A stretch of 64,000 nt of DNA from positions 1,178,001 through 1,242,000 of the forward strand of contig OZ254962.1 of the NCBI GenBank assembly GCA_965276005.1, given 5' to 3'. The notes below the pieces were generated by a model. The model did not search any database. It was not told the DNA's origin and worked only from the letters and a program-made list of their open reading frames with translations. The translations under genes were made by a program, and so were the position numbers. Source of the stretch: G965232465 sp965276005 (lineage in GTDB: Bacteria; Pseudomonadota; Alphaproteobacteria; JAQWUY01). Position 1 is the stretch's first letter. Every line of letters begins with the position of its first letter. Below are positions 17,846 through 26,964 of this stretch, one piece after another.

Positions 17846-18880
17846 ATGACAAAATATATAAAATACATACTGTACAGTGTGCTATCCTTTCACCTATTTA
17901 CCATACCCTCACATGGGGCGGGATTTAAACGGATTAAAATAGACCGTATGGATATTGGTATTTGGTATCCCTCAGATGCCACACCCAAGCCCCTAAAAAT
18001 GGGGCCTAGAATGTTTAATGTTGCCCAAGATGCCCGCCCCAAAGCCGGCGTGTTTGATGTGGTATTGTTTTCTCACGGTATCACTGGACACTATCGCAAC
18101 CACCATATCACCGCCGAAAAAATTGCCGATGCGGGATATATTGTGATAGGTCTGCATCATCAAAACGATACCATGATGGGCGGTCCCGCCGCAGCCGCAG
18201 CCCTAGAATCACGGGTTAAGGACATGCAAGGTGTATTAAACTTGATAACAGAAAATACCCTGTTATCGCCACATATGTCCGATACGGTACACGGTGTTGG
18301 GTACTCTTTGGGGGGTATGACCATACTCATTGCTAGCGGGGCACAGGCAAATATAGAGCTGCTGCAACAACATTGTGATGACAACGGCAAACAAGACCGC
18401 TTATATTGTGACTATGGTAATGACAAAGCCGTTTACAACAGAGATTTTTGCAAAAAACCACGATGGAAATTGACCTATCAAATGAACAGCTTCCCGCCCC
18501 TTGTAACAAGGGTGTGTAGCAACACCACCACCCGTGTAACGCCCTTTATCAACGGACATGCGATTGTCGTTGCCCCGGCTTTTCAAGGGCTGACCATACC
18601 ACAGCCTTTGTCGGCACAAGATGTGACTATTATTGCCATCACAGGCGACAAAGTGGTACAACCGCAATTCCAAACCGAGCCCCTGTACAGAGCAGTACAA
18701 CAAGTAGGCACCCCCGTAGTCCAAAAATCCACCGCCCCCGCCCATCACTTTGCATTTATGCCCCAATTGCCCGAATGGATTCGTAAAGAGGAAAACATCC
18801 CATCAGATCCGCCAGACTTTGATCGATTAAAGATTATCGATGACATCAATGCGGATATTTTAGGTGCCCTAACCCCCTAA
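17846..18880 (+). CDS. Exported alpha/beta hydrolase (dienelactone hydrolase / PAF-acetylhydrolase-like)
   Basis: A 344-residue hydrolase with an N-terminal signal sequence (hydrophobic to about residue 25, ending SHGA), so probably periplasmic. The oxyanion-hole region is VVLFSHGITGHYRNHH. The nucleophile elbow is GYSLGG, with serine as nucleophile. A late histidine in APAHHFAFM fits the catalytic triad. The order of motifs matches bacterial proteins annotated as dienelactone hydrolase or platelet-activating-factor acetylhydrolase-like. It should cleave an ester or lactone; the substrate cannot be deduced. The upstream 142 bp contains a C-rich tract and no gene. Confidence 0.8.
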   Translation: MTKYIKYILYSVLSFHLFTIPSHGAGFKRIKIDRMDIGIWYPSDATPKPLKMGPRMFNVAQDARPKAGVFDVVLFSHGITGHYRNHHITAEKIADAGYIVIGLHHQNDTMMGGPAAAAALESRVKDMQGVLNLITENTLLSPHMSDTVHGVGYSLGGMTILIASGAQANIELLQQHCDDNGKQDRLYCDYGNDKAVYNRDFCKKPRWKLTYQMNSFPPLVTRVCSNTTTRVTPFINGHAIVVAPAFQGLTIPQPLSAQDVTIIAITGDKVVQPQFQTEPLYRAVQQVGTPVVQKSTAPAHHFAFMPQLPEWIRKEENIPSDPPDFDRLKIIDDINADILGALTP

Positions 18881-19140
18881 GTGTGATACACACATTGTCA
18901 TAATGCCAACAGCAGGACAAAAAACATGCACCACCATTGAAAATACCTATGCAGATCGTGTATACGAAGGCGTAACAATGGCATTAAATACGGATACATA
19001 CAAAAAATAACGGCACGCCCCCCCCCTCTCCCCCCACCTAATGTGTAAAATGCACACAAAAACCGTTTCATATACAAGTTATGCATTTATGACACAATAG
19101 CCATGCAACAATAACGCATTACATTATCATGTTTATATAG

Positions 19141-19239
19141 TATGATGTATGTATTAATGAGTTTGGGCAATCTGATGCCCTAATGTTCTCTTTAATAACT
19201 CTCTCTACTACACGCCCCTATTTATAGGGGTCTTTTTTT
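19141..19239 (+). ncRNA. Candidate small RNA with intrinsic terminator
   Basis: The 454-bp gap between the hydrolase and ion-channel genes holds a short hairpin (GGGCA at 19165-19169, TGCCC at 19176-19180) followed by a strong intrinsic terminator. A TATAGT-like -10 lies at about 19135-19140. No coding frame explains the terminator: the hydrolase ends 330 bp earlier. A 35-codon frame at 18903-19010 has no ribosome binding site. I recognise no known RNA family. Confidence 0.35.
19214..19239 (+). terminator. Rho-independent terminator
   Basis: CCCCTA at 19215-19220 pairs perfectly with TAGGGG at 19225-19230 across a TTTA loop and is followed by TCTTTTTTT. Confidence 0.8.
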
Positions 19240-19334
19240 GTGGTACATTCCATATAAAAAATACTGACAGCCCTACAGAAATAGTGTAGTATAGGCAAAA
19301 TTTTTTTTAACTGTTTGACCTATCGTATACTATT

Positions 19335-20162
19335 ATGCACCGTTATCGAAGTACTTTTAACCGTATCACCCGTCATAAACTGTTTATAAATATCAGCACC
19401 GCTATTATATTGTTGTATTCGGTTGTGCTGGGGATTAAGACTTTTGAAAGTGTGGCTATTCCCTATGAACGGTTTTTAACTGTTCTCGACGGTGTTATCA
19501 GTATATATTTTGTTGCAGAAATTGCCTTGCGGTTGTTGTCGTACCGACGGTTTTGGTTGTTTTTCCGCAACGGCTGGAACATATTTGATTTTACCATTGT
19601 AGCCATCACTATGATACCCGTAGGACACACAGAATTTGCTATGGTTATGCGAGTGTTACGGGTGTTTAGAATCCTGCGACTGATTACCATTCGCCCCCAA
19701 TTAAAAGAGCTGATAGATGTATTACTAAAAGCCATACCGGCATTTGTCGACATTTTAGTATTGCTGTTTATCATATTTTACATTTATGCCATCATTGGCG
19801 TATCGCTGTTTAACGATACCCCATCAGGGTTATGGGACAATTTCAGTATTGCCATGTTGACTTTGTTTAGGGTGTTTACCCTAGAAGACTGGACCGATGT
19901 GATGTATGAAACTATGGAAGTGGTATCGCCGTGGTCATGGTTATACTTCGTCAGTTTTTTGGTGATCGCCGCATTTGTATTTTTTAACCTGTTTGTCGCT
20001 GTGCTGGTGGAAGAGATAAGTGCCTATCGCCAAGCCAAATTACAACACGCCCTAGACGAAGACCACGCCCATATTATGCACATGGAAAAAATCGTCGAGC
20101 GGCTGGAGAAAAAGATCGATGCGGTGTTGGAAAATCAGCAACACCCGCCGCCGCAAGATTAA
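19335..20162 (+). CDS. One-domain voltage-gated cation channel (BacNav family) with calcium-type filter
   Basis: A 275-residue six-helix channel subunit that should assemble as a tetramer in the inner membrane. The voltage sensor S4 has arginines every third residue (106, 109, 112, 115). The pore loop contains TLEDWTD at 182-188. In NavAb the matching filter is TLESWSM, and the engineered calcium channel CavAb has TLDDWSD; here both extra acidic positions (185, 188) are aspartate, which suggests calcium permeation. After S6 (about 203-228) a charged helical tail (about 240-268) fits the C-terminal coiled coil of the family. No ribosome binding site is evident. Its stop overlaps that of the convergent uup gene. 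Confidence 0.9.
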   Translation: MHRYRSTFNRITRHKLFINISTAIILLYSVVLGIKTFESVAIPYERFLTVLDGVISIYFVAEIALRLLSYRRFWLFFRNGWNIFDFTIVAITMIPVGHTEFAMVMRVLRVFRILRLITIRPQLKELIDVLLKAIPAFVDILVLLFIIFYIYAIIGVSLFNDTPSGLWDNFSIAMLTLFRVFTLEDWTDVMYETMEVVSPWSWLYFVSFLVIAAFVFFNLFVAVLVEEISAYRQAKLQHALDEDHAHIMHMEKIVERLEKKIDAVLENQQHPPPQD

Positions 20163-21964
20163 CCAATATTATCTGCCTTTTCCGACAATGTCAGCCATTG
20201 GGTTTCCAGTTTGTCGAGGGCGTCTTGGCTCATGGCTAGGGCGGTCGATACTTTGGTGAAGGTGTTGGGGTCTTTGGTGTATAGGTTTGGGTCTTGTAGT
20301 AAGGTTTGCATTTTATCGATGGTGTCCATCAGTTTTTCCATCTCGAGGGGTAGGGTTTTTAAGGCGTGTTGTTCCTTTGGCGACAGGCGGTTTTTGTGTT
20401 CTCTTGGCGGTAGGGGGGCGGGTTTGCTTAGCTGTTTTTTCGGGGTGCGTTTAGGGGCGGTGTGTTTGCTTTTTTTACCACTGTCCTTTTCCTTAATCCG
20501 CATATAATCGTCCCAATCGCCGATGATTTCACGGATGACTCCTTGCCCTTCCATGACCAATAGGCAGGCACATAATCGCCCTAGAAAATCCCGGTCGTGG
20601 GATACGATAATGAGGGTGCCTTTGTATGTGGCTAGCATGTCTTCTAGCACATCCAGCGTGTCCATATCGAGGTCGTTTGTCGGTTCATCGAGGATCATCA
20701 CATCGGATTTTTCCGCTAGTATTTTGGCAAGCATAAGGCGGTTTTTTTGTCCCCCTGACAAAGTGGCAATACGGGCGGTGATGTCGTCATATTCGAATAA
20801 AAACCGTTTTAAGTAACCGACCACATGCACCTCTTTATCGCCGATGGTTACGAAATTGCCGCCGTTGCCTAGTACTTCCCAAGGGGTGTGTTTCGGGTTT
20901 AATTGTTCCCTGTATTGGTCAAAATAGGCGATATTTAGGTGTTTTGCCCGCCGTACGGATCCGCTGTCGACGGGGGTTTGTTTTAGCAACAGTTTTAACA
21001 GGGTCGACTTTCCTGTGCCGTTGCCGCCGATAATGCCGATGGTGTCGCCCCGTAGGATTCTGAAACAAAAATCGTTACATATGACGGTGTTGTCGAAAGC
21101 TTTGCTGGCGTGTTTGGTTTCGAATACCAGTTTGCTGGTGGTTTTGTCGGCATTGGCGACAAGAGTGGCGGTAGCGGGGTTTTGCCGTTGTCGGCGTTCG
21201 GTGCGTAAAGCGTGTAACCGCTCGACTCTCCGTTGGTTGCGTTTGCGGCGAGCGGTTACCCCCCGCAACACATACCGTTGTTCTCGGGCGATGTGCTGTT
21301 GCAGTTTTTGTAATTTGCGTTGTTCGTGTGCGTATATGGAGTCTTGCCATTGTTCGAAAAACGCAAACGATTTGTTTAAAAACCGCAGTTTTTTGTCCTC
21401 CAGCCACAACACCCCGTTCGACACATTGCTCAGAAACCGCCGATCGTGGGATATGACCACCACCGCCCCCCGAAATGTTTGTATTTCCCGCTCCAGCCAC
21501 TCGACAGTAGGCAAGTCGAGGTGGTTTGTCGGTTCGTCCAGCAACAATACATCCGGTGCCTGTGCCAATGCCGCCGCTAAATCGCACCGCCGCACCTGCC
21601 CCCCCGACATAGTCCGTGCCGGCATATCACAGGCAATACCCAATTCATACAACAACGACTCCGCCCGATGTTTCTCGATCCCGCCCTTCGATAACACAAA
21701 ATCAAGGGCGGTGCCTGTTGTGGGCTTTATAGGGTCTTGGTACAATCGGGACACAGTCAGCGGATCGAGCAAAAACCGCTCCCCCGCATCGATACCCAAC
21801 GCCCCATCGATAACATCAAACAAAGTAGACTTGCCGGCACCGTTCCGCCCCACCAGCGTATAACAATCCCCCGCATGTAAAAACATATCCACATCGGTAA
21901 ATAAAGGCGTATCCGTATACCCCGCCTGTACCCCTTGTAAAGAAAAAATCACATGTCGTGCCAT
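20159..21964 (-). CDS. uup: ABC-F ATPase, Uup type
   Basis: A 601-residue soluble protein with two ABC ATPase domains and no membrane segment. Walker A motifs are GRNGAGKST and GGNGTGKST; signatures are MSGGQVRR and LSGGQKNR; both Walker B regions end LDEPTN. The linker motif VLRGVTARRKRNQRR and the region NGGNFVTIGDKEVHVVGYL are characteristic of Uup rather than EttA or YheS. A charged C-terminal region (about 500-601) matches the Uup DNA-binding coiled-coil domain. Uup acts on ribosomes or branched DNA and affects transposon excision in E. coli. No strong ribosome binding site is seen. A G14 tract lies about 75 bp upstream. Confidence 0.92.
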   Translation of the reverse strand: MARHVIFSLQGVQAGYTDTPLFTDVDMFLHAGDCYTLVGRNGAGKSTLFDVIDGALGIDAGERFLLDPLTVSRLYQDPIKPTTGTALDFVLSKGGIEKHRAESLLYELGIACDMPARTMSGGQVRRCDLAAALAQAPDVLLLDEPTNHLDLPTVEWLEREIQTFRGAVVVISHDRRFLSNVSNGVLWLEDKKLRFLNKSFAFFEQWQDSIYAHEQRKLQKLQQHIAREQRYVLRGVTARRKRNQRRVERLHALRTERRQRQNPATATLVANADKTTSKLVFETKHASKAFDNTVICNDFCFRILRGDTIGIIGGNGTGKSTLLKLLLKQTPVDSGSVRRAKHLNIAYFDQYREQLNPKHTPWEVLGNGGNFVTIGDKEVHVVGYLKRFLFEYDDITARIATLSGGQKNRLMLAKILAEKSDVMILDEPTNDLDMDTLDVLEDMLATYKGTLIIVSHDRDFLGRLCACLLVMEGQGVIREIIGDWDDYMRIKEKDSGKKSKHTAPKRTPKKQLSKPAPLPPREHKNRLSPKEQHALKTLPLEMEKLMDTIDKMQTLLQDPNLYTKDPNTFTKVSTALAMSQDALDKLETQWLTLSEKADNIG

Positions 21965-22037
21965 AGTGCGAGTAGTTTATCATATTGTGTATTAAAGTAC
22001 AATATGGGTCATAGAAAGTTATCAGTCACAGCAAAGA

Positions 22038-22145
22038 GGGGGGGGGGGGGGATATACTTTTTTTCGTTGCTACACCAATCATTCCCTAGACGGCAGGGCT
22101 ATAATAACGGGGGGATGATATACTTTTTTTCGTTGCTACATCAAT
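22038..22145. repeat. G14 homopolymer and a 30-bp direct repeat
   Basis: Fourteen consecutive G lie at 22038-22051. GATATACTTTTTTTCGTTGC plus CTACA, TCAAT-like sequence occurs at about 22051-22080 and again at about 22116-22145, the second copy overlapping the 3' end of the DUF262 gene. The tract sits in the upstream region of uup (minus strand). Confidence 0.8.
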
Positions 22146-24279
22146 ATCGACCAGCTTTCTCCTGAAGTTCTTCTAATCTAGGGTTTACTTGCAATTTAAT
22201 CTGTATACATTCTAATTTATCGCATATATCCAATTTACGCAAAAAGTCTACAGATTGTTGGGCAGTCCAATTACTTATCTTGCTATCAGATACAATGCTC
22301 ACTTTCAATTCATCTGAATATTCTCGGCTTTTAGAAGTTAAACTGTCTTCTATTGCTTGCAAGGTGCAAGTTTCTTCACAATACTGCAGTACTTTCGGCA
22401 TAATTTCTTTCCATGTTTTGCCCTCTATTTTCTTATCACCAATCTTTATAGACTCGGGTTTGAATCCTTTTTTTAACATGTCCAACTCTCGAAGCGAATT
22501 TTGAAAAAATCGAATTTCTACCCAATCTGTAAAATCGAGTAGAGCATCTTTATCATTTTCTGTACGATATTTTTCTCTGTCTTTTATATCAGGATATACC
22601 TTAATAAACAAATCAATCATATGTTCTGCCCGTTGCCTAATAGCAGCCTCGTCCCATGTGTCTATATCTTCAAAATATTTATTTAGGGATATGTGGCTAT
22701 ATTGTTTCATAAGTTGCTTTTTTTCGGCAAAGGGTTTGTTTTTATGTTCAGAGCTATAGCCAGTTAAAGTTATATTACCGATTGTATGTACACACCTTTC
22801 GCGTACATCTTTCCAATTATCGCCAAGGTCTTTTTCCCATTCGGGTGTAAGTTTCTGTGGCATTACATGTTCAATAGTAATGGTATTATCAATGGTAACT
22901 TTTTCTTTTTGTTGGTGATTACACATAGTTTCTAAAACAATTTTTGTTACTTTTTTAAAACGATAAAATTCTTGTTTTGCCATATCGTCTTTCAATTCTG
23001 AATCTTTTGGGTATCTGCTCCCATAAGGCAGCCTAGCAAACACATCATATAATGAATCTAGATGACTTTGTTGTGTCGATTTTTTTATATTTTTCACTAA
23101 TGTGGGATATAAGCTATTATATGGGTTCGTACTTAAATCAAGAACAGAGCGACGAATATAATATGTTAAAATAAACTTCAATGCACCGCAAACCGTCTTT
23201 TCGTCCAATTTCTGTTCATTGTAGGCATCCATTAAAGACATGAAGTAAGAATAAGGTGTTGTTTGCCCTAAGGTTCTAAACATTTGTAGATATTTTTCAA
23301 AATTTGGATTATCCGCTTTAACCACAAACCAGCGATAATATTGTGCAAATTGCTTGATTTCGTTAATAAAGCGTTCTAATCGGCTTTCCTCCCACCCCAT
23401 TACATATTGTCTAAACTCTTTGTAAATATCCCTTTCGTTAAAATAGGATGCTTTTTGATACATAAGATAGTACCATATGGCTTGTGTGGTATGGGATTCG
23501 TACACCTCTTTTTTGCTTTCGATTCTAGTAAGGCGTTCAATGGGTTTCCAATACTCTTTGAACCATTTTTCCTGTACCTCTTTCGATCGATTCATTAACA
23601 CATAGTTGCGAATGAGATCGGCATCTTCTAGGCGTTTGCCCGTAGCGTTAATGGTTTCAAAAACCGATTGTGGCTTGTCGCCATGTTCTGTTTTTAATTC
23701 GATTTGTACAATCTGTAATTTTTTAAAGCATTGCCATAAATCGTCAATGGTATATTTTCGGCAAAAATCTAGTACTTTTTTCTCCAAAATTTTGTAGTTT
23801 TTATATATGGCGGTCTTTTTCAGTTCAGGGTCGTTGTCGTAGTTGTCAGAACTTTCGTCATAAAATAAATTCGTGTATGCCTCACTATCTTGATTTACCT
23901 GTTTTAAGCGGATGTATTTGGTAGTTTCTTTTAATCTTTTGTTGACCAAATAATCTTCCCAAATTGTCTCTGATAAAAATTCATCACTAGATTTTATTTT
24001 ATTGCTATTTAGCAACTTGCATATGGCTAGTAACAACAATGAAATAGTGGTCATGCGTTGTTGCCCATCGATGAGAATCAGTTCATTACTGCGTTCAGAC
24101 ACCACAACAGACGCCCCCAAAAAATAGGTTTTTAAACCTTCAATATGCACATTAGCGATGTCATCGAACAACCGTTCACACTGTTGTTTATCCCATGCGT
24201 AATTTCGTTGATATACGGGAATAACAAAAGTATTGCGATTGCCCATAAATTCTAATAAATTTTTGTGTATGGCTTCCAT
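22141..24279 (-). CDS. DUF262/DUF1524 protein, GmrSD-like putative type IV restriction enzyme
   Basis: A 712-residue protein. The N-terminal DUF262 domain shows IPVYQRNYAWDKQQCERLFDDI near residue 19 and IDGQQRMTTISLLLLAI near residue 72, the ParB-like nucleotide-binding motifs. A DUF1524 His-Me-finger nuclease domain follows at about 465-520 with IEHVMPQ and later IGNITLT. This is the single-chain GmrSD layout; known members use nucleotide hydrolysis to cut modified DNA (GmrSD, SspE, BrxU). The C-terminal 130 residues match nothing I recognise. AGAGAGGAA precedes the ATG. Base composition is lower in GC than the flanking housekeeping genes, which suggests transfer. It stands alone, divergent from the Crp/Fnr gene. 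Confidence 0.85.
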   Translation of the reverse strand: MEAIHKNLLEFMGNRNTFVIPVYQRNYAWDKQQCERLFDDIANVHIEGLKTYFLGASVVVSERSNELILIDGQQRMTTISLLLLAICKLLNSNKIKSSDEFLSETIWEDYLVNKRLKETTKYIRLKQVNQDSEAYTNLFYDESSDNYDNDPELKKTAIYKNYKILEKKVLDFCRKYTIDDLWQCFKKLQIVQIELKTEHGDKPQSVFETINATGKRLEDADLIRNYVLMNRSKEVQEKWFKEYWKPIERLTRIESKKEVYESHTTQAIWYYLMYQKASYFNERDIYKEFRQYVMGWEESRLERFINEIKQFAQYYRWFVVKADNPNFEKYLQMFRTLGQTTPYSYFMSLMDAYNEQKLDEKTVCGALKFILTYYIRRSVLDLSTNPYNSLYPTLVKNIKKSTQQSHLDSLYDVFARLPYGSRYPKDSELKDDMAKQEFYRFKKVTKIVLETMCNHQQKEKVTIDNTITIEHVMPQKLTPEWEKDLGDNWKDVRERCVHTIGNITLTGYSSEHKNKPFAEKKQLMKQYSHISLNKYFEDIDTWDEAAIRQRAEHMIDLFIKVYPDIKDREKYRTENDKDALLDFTDWVEIRFFQNSLRELDMLKKGFKPESIKIGDKKIEGKTWKEIMPKVLQYCEETCTLQAIEDSLTSKSREYSDELKVSIVSDSKISNWTAQQSVDFLRKLDICDKLECIQIKLQVNPRLEELQEKAGRY

Positions 24280-24456
24280 AATGCATTTCCTCTCTTCTTA
24301 ATTCGCCACCCGCACTATACCACCAAAAACAAAAACGCACAACTATAAACATATAAAACACAACATTATCTATTTACATATGTATGTATACTGTGCTAAT
24401 ATAGTCCTATATCTTATTTTGCCTTTCAACATACCATCGGAGGGGGGCGGGGGCTT

Positions 24457-25122
24457 ATGGACGCTGTATTTGATAATCCTGTGTTTTGTCTATTTACGCA
24501 GATCGAACGAAAAAGCTTGTTGCGGGGGGCTAAGGTGTTGGACTTTTACACGCCGCAAGAAGTGTTTTTTCAGGGCGATTATATCGACTATTATTACTTT
24601 GTCATATGCGGGGCGGTCAAGGTGTATCGTTTGGACATACATGGTGATGAACATGTTATGAATGTGCTGTCCGCAGGGGAGTTTGTTGCCCATATTGCCA
24701 ATATGTTACACCCACGACACTATCCGGTGACCGTCAGTGCTTTAAAACATACGCAGTTGTTGCGTTTAAATGCCGATGCGTTTGTCGATGCGGTGAAAGA
24801 CAACCATGCGGTAGCGTTGGCACTGATGGCGGAAATGGGCGAGCGGATTTTTAAACAGGTATCCTACATCGACACCCTAAAAAACAACAGTGCCATCGAA
24901 CGCATTAAAGCGTTTTTATTAACCGCTGAAGGCGATGTGGTAAACAATGAAAAACATATTGTCCTGCACTCTACCAAGCGGGTACTTGCTCAACAACTGT
25001 CCCTAACCCCCGAATGTTTGTCCAGATGTTTGAATACTCTCAAAAAACAACGGGTGCTCACCGTTACCAACACCGGGTTTATTGTCCACAATATGGACAC
25101 CATTGCCGAACAGTATATATAA
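24457..25122 (+). CDS. Crp/Fnr-family regulator, DNR-like
   Basis: A 221-residue regulator with an N-terminal cyclic-nucleotide-binding fold (about 15-125), a long dimerisation helix and a C-terminal helix-turn-helix (about 165-205). The recognition helix reads TPECLSRCL. The ExxSR pattern is that of FNR/ANR/DNR proteins, which bind TTGAT-N4-ATCAA; a perfect copy of that box lies 13 bp after this gene. The N-terminal cysteine cluster of oxygen-sensing FNR is absent, so a haem/NO-type sensor of the DNR class is more likely. GGAGG lies before the ATG. It probably controls the following ABC operon. Confidence 0.88.
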   Translation: MDAVFDNPVFCLFTQIERKSLLRGAKVLDFYTPQEVFFQGDYIDYYYFVICGAVKVYRLDIHGDEHVMNVLSAGEFVAHIANMLHPRHYPVTVSALKHTQLLRLNADAFVDAVKDNHAVALALMAEMGERIFKQVSYIDTLKNNSAIERIKAFLLTAEGDVVNNEKHIVLHSTKRVLAQQLSLTPECLSRCLNTLKKQRVLTVTNTGFIVHNMDTIAEQYI

Positions 25123-25134
25123 TTTTTGCCGCCA

Positions 25135-25176
25135 TTGATTGAAATCAATACTAAATCAGTCCTAATATGGTACAGT
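25135..25176 (+). promoter_or_regulatory. FNR/DNR box with -10 element of a class II activated promoter
   Basis: A perfect palindrome TTGAT-TGAA-ATCAA lies at 25135-25148. TACAGT at 25171-25176 is placed so that the box centre would be about 41.5 bp upstream of the start site, the class II position for FNR-type activators. It precedes the ABC operon at 25215. Confidence 0.8.
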
Positions 25177-25214
25177 CTTGCTGTTTTATATATTTTTGTA
25201 AGGAGGAAAAAACA

Positions 25215-26201
25215 ATGAAACGATATATATACAATGTGGTATACGGTGTTATATGGACGCTGTTACTAGGAATGGTATCCGCCCAGTGGGCGTATGCGGA
25301 TGTGAAAAAGTCGGTAACCGTGTTTGTGCCGCCTGTAGGGGTGGGGCTGTTGATGGTCGATGCCGCCAGAGACCCGTCTTTAAAGCAGTATTATGATGAA
25401 ATAAACATTGTCCGCTGGAACACGCCGGATCAGCTGCGGGGCGGGATTCTAGATGGCACTATCGACATTACCTTTGTGCCTAGCTATGTGGGGGCAAATT
25501 TGTTTAACAAAGGGATCGACTTTCGTTTGATGAATATTATCACCGGCGGTATTTTATATGTTATCAGCACCGATAAAACCATAACCCGCATAGAAGACTT
25601 AGCAGGTAAAACTGTAGTTGTCCCGTTTCCCAATGACATGCCCGATTTGGTATTGCAGGCAATGATACAAAAATTACAGCTGAGCGGGGTTACTATCAAG
25701 CGGGTATCGGCTCCCCCTGTGGCGGTAAAATTGGCACTATCGGGGCAAGCAGATACAGTGTTGTTACCAGAAGTAGCGGCAACCAAAGTCCTTATGGGAT
25801 CCCAGAAAAAAGCCGCCACACCGTTTTATCGCAGTATCGATATGACAGCCGAATACGGGCGGATTTTTAATACAAAACCGTTTATACCGCAAGCCGGCGT
25901 CGCCATACGATACAGCTTTTGGCAACAAAATAAAACCTTTATTGGGGCGTTGCAAACGGCTATGGAAAAGTCCGCTGTTGCCTTAGCAAACGATCCACAG
26001 CGGATTAAAAATGTGACCGAAACCGTCTGGCAAGGACAAGGGGCGGTATTTGCCAAATCGTTTCCCTATTGGAATGTGTTTGTCGCAGATGCCCAAACCC
26101 TGCAACCTGACATCGAGCGGTTTTATACCATCATGAGCGACCTAAACCCCGCCATTATCGGCGGTAAATTGCCCGCTGCCGGATTTTACTTAAACCCGTA
26201 A
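25215..26201 (+). CDS. ABC transporter substrate-binding protein, NitT/TauT type
   Basis: A 328-residue exported protein. The start at 25215 follows AAGGAGG; a longer frame from 25167 lacks such a site. The first 27 residues form a signal peptide ending AYA. The mature part has the two-lobed NMT1/THI5-like pattern, including LAGKTVVVPFPNDMPDLVLQ. Members of this family bind nitrate, sulfonates, pyrimidines or other small molecules. The permease starts 3 bp after the stop and the ATPase follows, giving a complete importer. The FNR-type box upstream suggests expression under low oxygen or nitric oxide. The ligand is unknown. Confidence 0.85.
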   Translation: MKRYIYNVVYGVIWTLLLGMVSAQWAYADVKKSVTVFVPPVGVGLLMVDAARDPSLKQYYDEINIVRWNTPDQLRGGILDGTIDITFVPSYVGANLFNKGIDFRLMNIITGGILYVISTDKTITRIEDLAGKTVVVPFPNDMPDLVLQAMIQKLQLSGVTIKRVSAPPVAVKLALSGQADTVLLPEVAATKVLMGSQKKAATPFYRSIDMTAEYGRIFNTKPFIPQAGVAIRYSFWQQNKTFIGALQTAMEKSAVALANDPQRIKNVTETVWQGQGAVFAKSFPYWNVFVADAQTLQPDIERFYTIMSDLNPAIIGGKLPAAGFYLNP

Positions 26202-26204
26202 CTT

Positions 26205-26954
26205 ATGTGTGTCATGCGTACAACAGTATATAAAATTTTCGGCTTTGCAGGGGTGCTACTCATATGGCAAATCGCTAGCGGTCTGTACCCGCCAATCGTC
26301 CTGCCTTCTATTTTTGAAACCGTCGACCGGCTGTGGGCTATGATGGTGTATGAAAACGAATGGCGTCATATTGGCATCACCCTTGTACGGGCGGCTTTGG
26401 GGTTTTTATTGACTATGGGGGTGGGGCTTGCTGTCGGGCTACTGGCGGGCAAATTCGAAGTCCTAGACAACTTGTTGTACGCCTGTGAACGGTTGATTAT
26501 CAGCATACCGCCGATCGTGTTTATTATACTGTTGCTGATTTGGTTTGGCGGGGCGGGAATTGTCGCCCCGATGCTGACCGTGTTTATATCGCAAGTGCCT
26601 TTTATGTATGTATCGGCAAAACAAGCCATTCGCACGCTGGATAGGAAAATTATCGACATGGCATGCAGTTTTCATATGTCGTACAGCCGGGCAATCGTTA
26701 CCATCGGCGGCATGCACATTATCAGTTTTACCCTACCGGCAATAACTTTGTCGTTGGGGCAAAGCTGGAAAATTGCTATTATGGCAGAAGTACTGGGCAG
26801 CCCCAATGGCATCGGATCCCGTATTACCAACGCCCGCATTAACCTAGAAACCGCCGATGTGTTTGCGTGGGTGGGGGTGATTGTGGCGATATATATGGTG
26901 CTGGATAAGGTGCTGTTGTCGAAATTACGCACATATACACAGAAGTGGAGATAA
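26205..26954 (+). CDS. ABC transporter permease, NitT/TauT type
   Basis: A 249-residue inner-membrane protein with about six hydrophobic segments, belonging to the BPD_transp_1 (SsuC/TauC) family. The cytoplasmic coupling region contains the EAA-like stretch around IIDMACSFHMSYSRAIVTIGG. The start could be 26205 or the in-frame ATG at 26214; neither has a clear ribosome binding site, and translation is probably coupled to the binding-protein gene 3 bp upstream. It should pair as a homodimer with the next gene's ATPase. Confidence 0.85.
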   Translation: MCVMRTTVYKIFGFAGVLLIWQIASGLYPPIVLPSIFETVDRLWAMMVYENEWRHIGITLVRAALGFLLTMGVGLAVGLLAGKFEVLDNLLYACERLIISIPPIVFIILLLIWFGGAGIVAPMLTVFISQVPFMYVSAKQAIRTLDRKIIDMACSFHMSYSRAIVTIGGMHIISFTLPAITLSLGQSWKIAIMAEVLGSPNGIGSRITNARINLETADVFAWVGVIVAIYMVLDKVLLSKLRTYTQKWR

Positions 26955-26964
26955 TAGCGATAGT

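Noticed and set aside
18903..19010. A 35-codon frame in the gap before the channel gene
   Set aside because: No ribosome binding site and no recognisable sequence.
17761..19050. Two C-rich stretches (17762-17776 and 19019-19038), each followed closely by AATGTG
   Set aside because: The similarity is short and of low complexity; not enough to call a repeat family.
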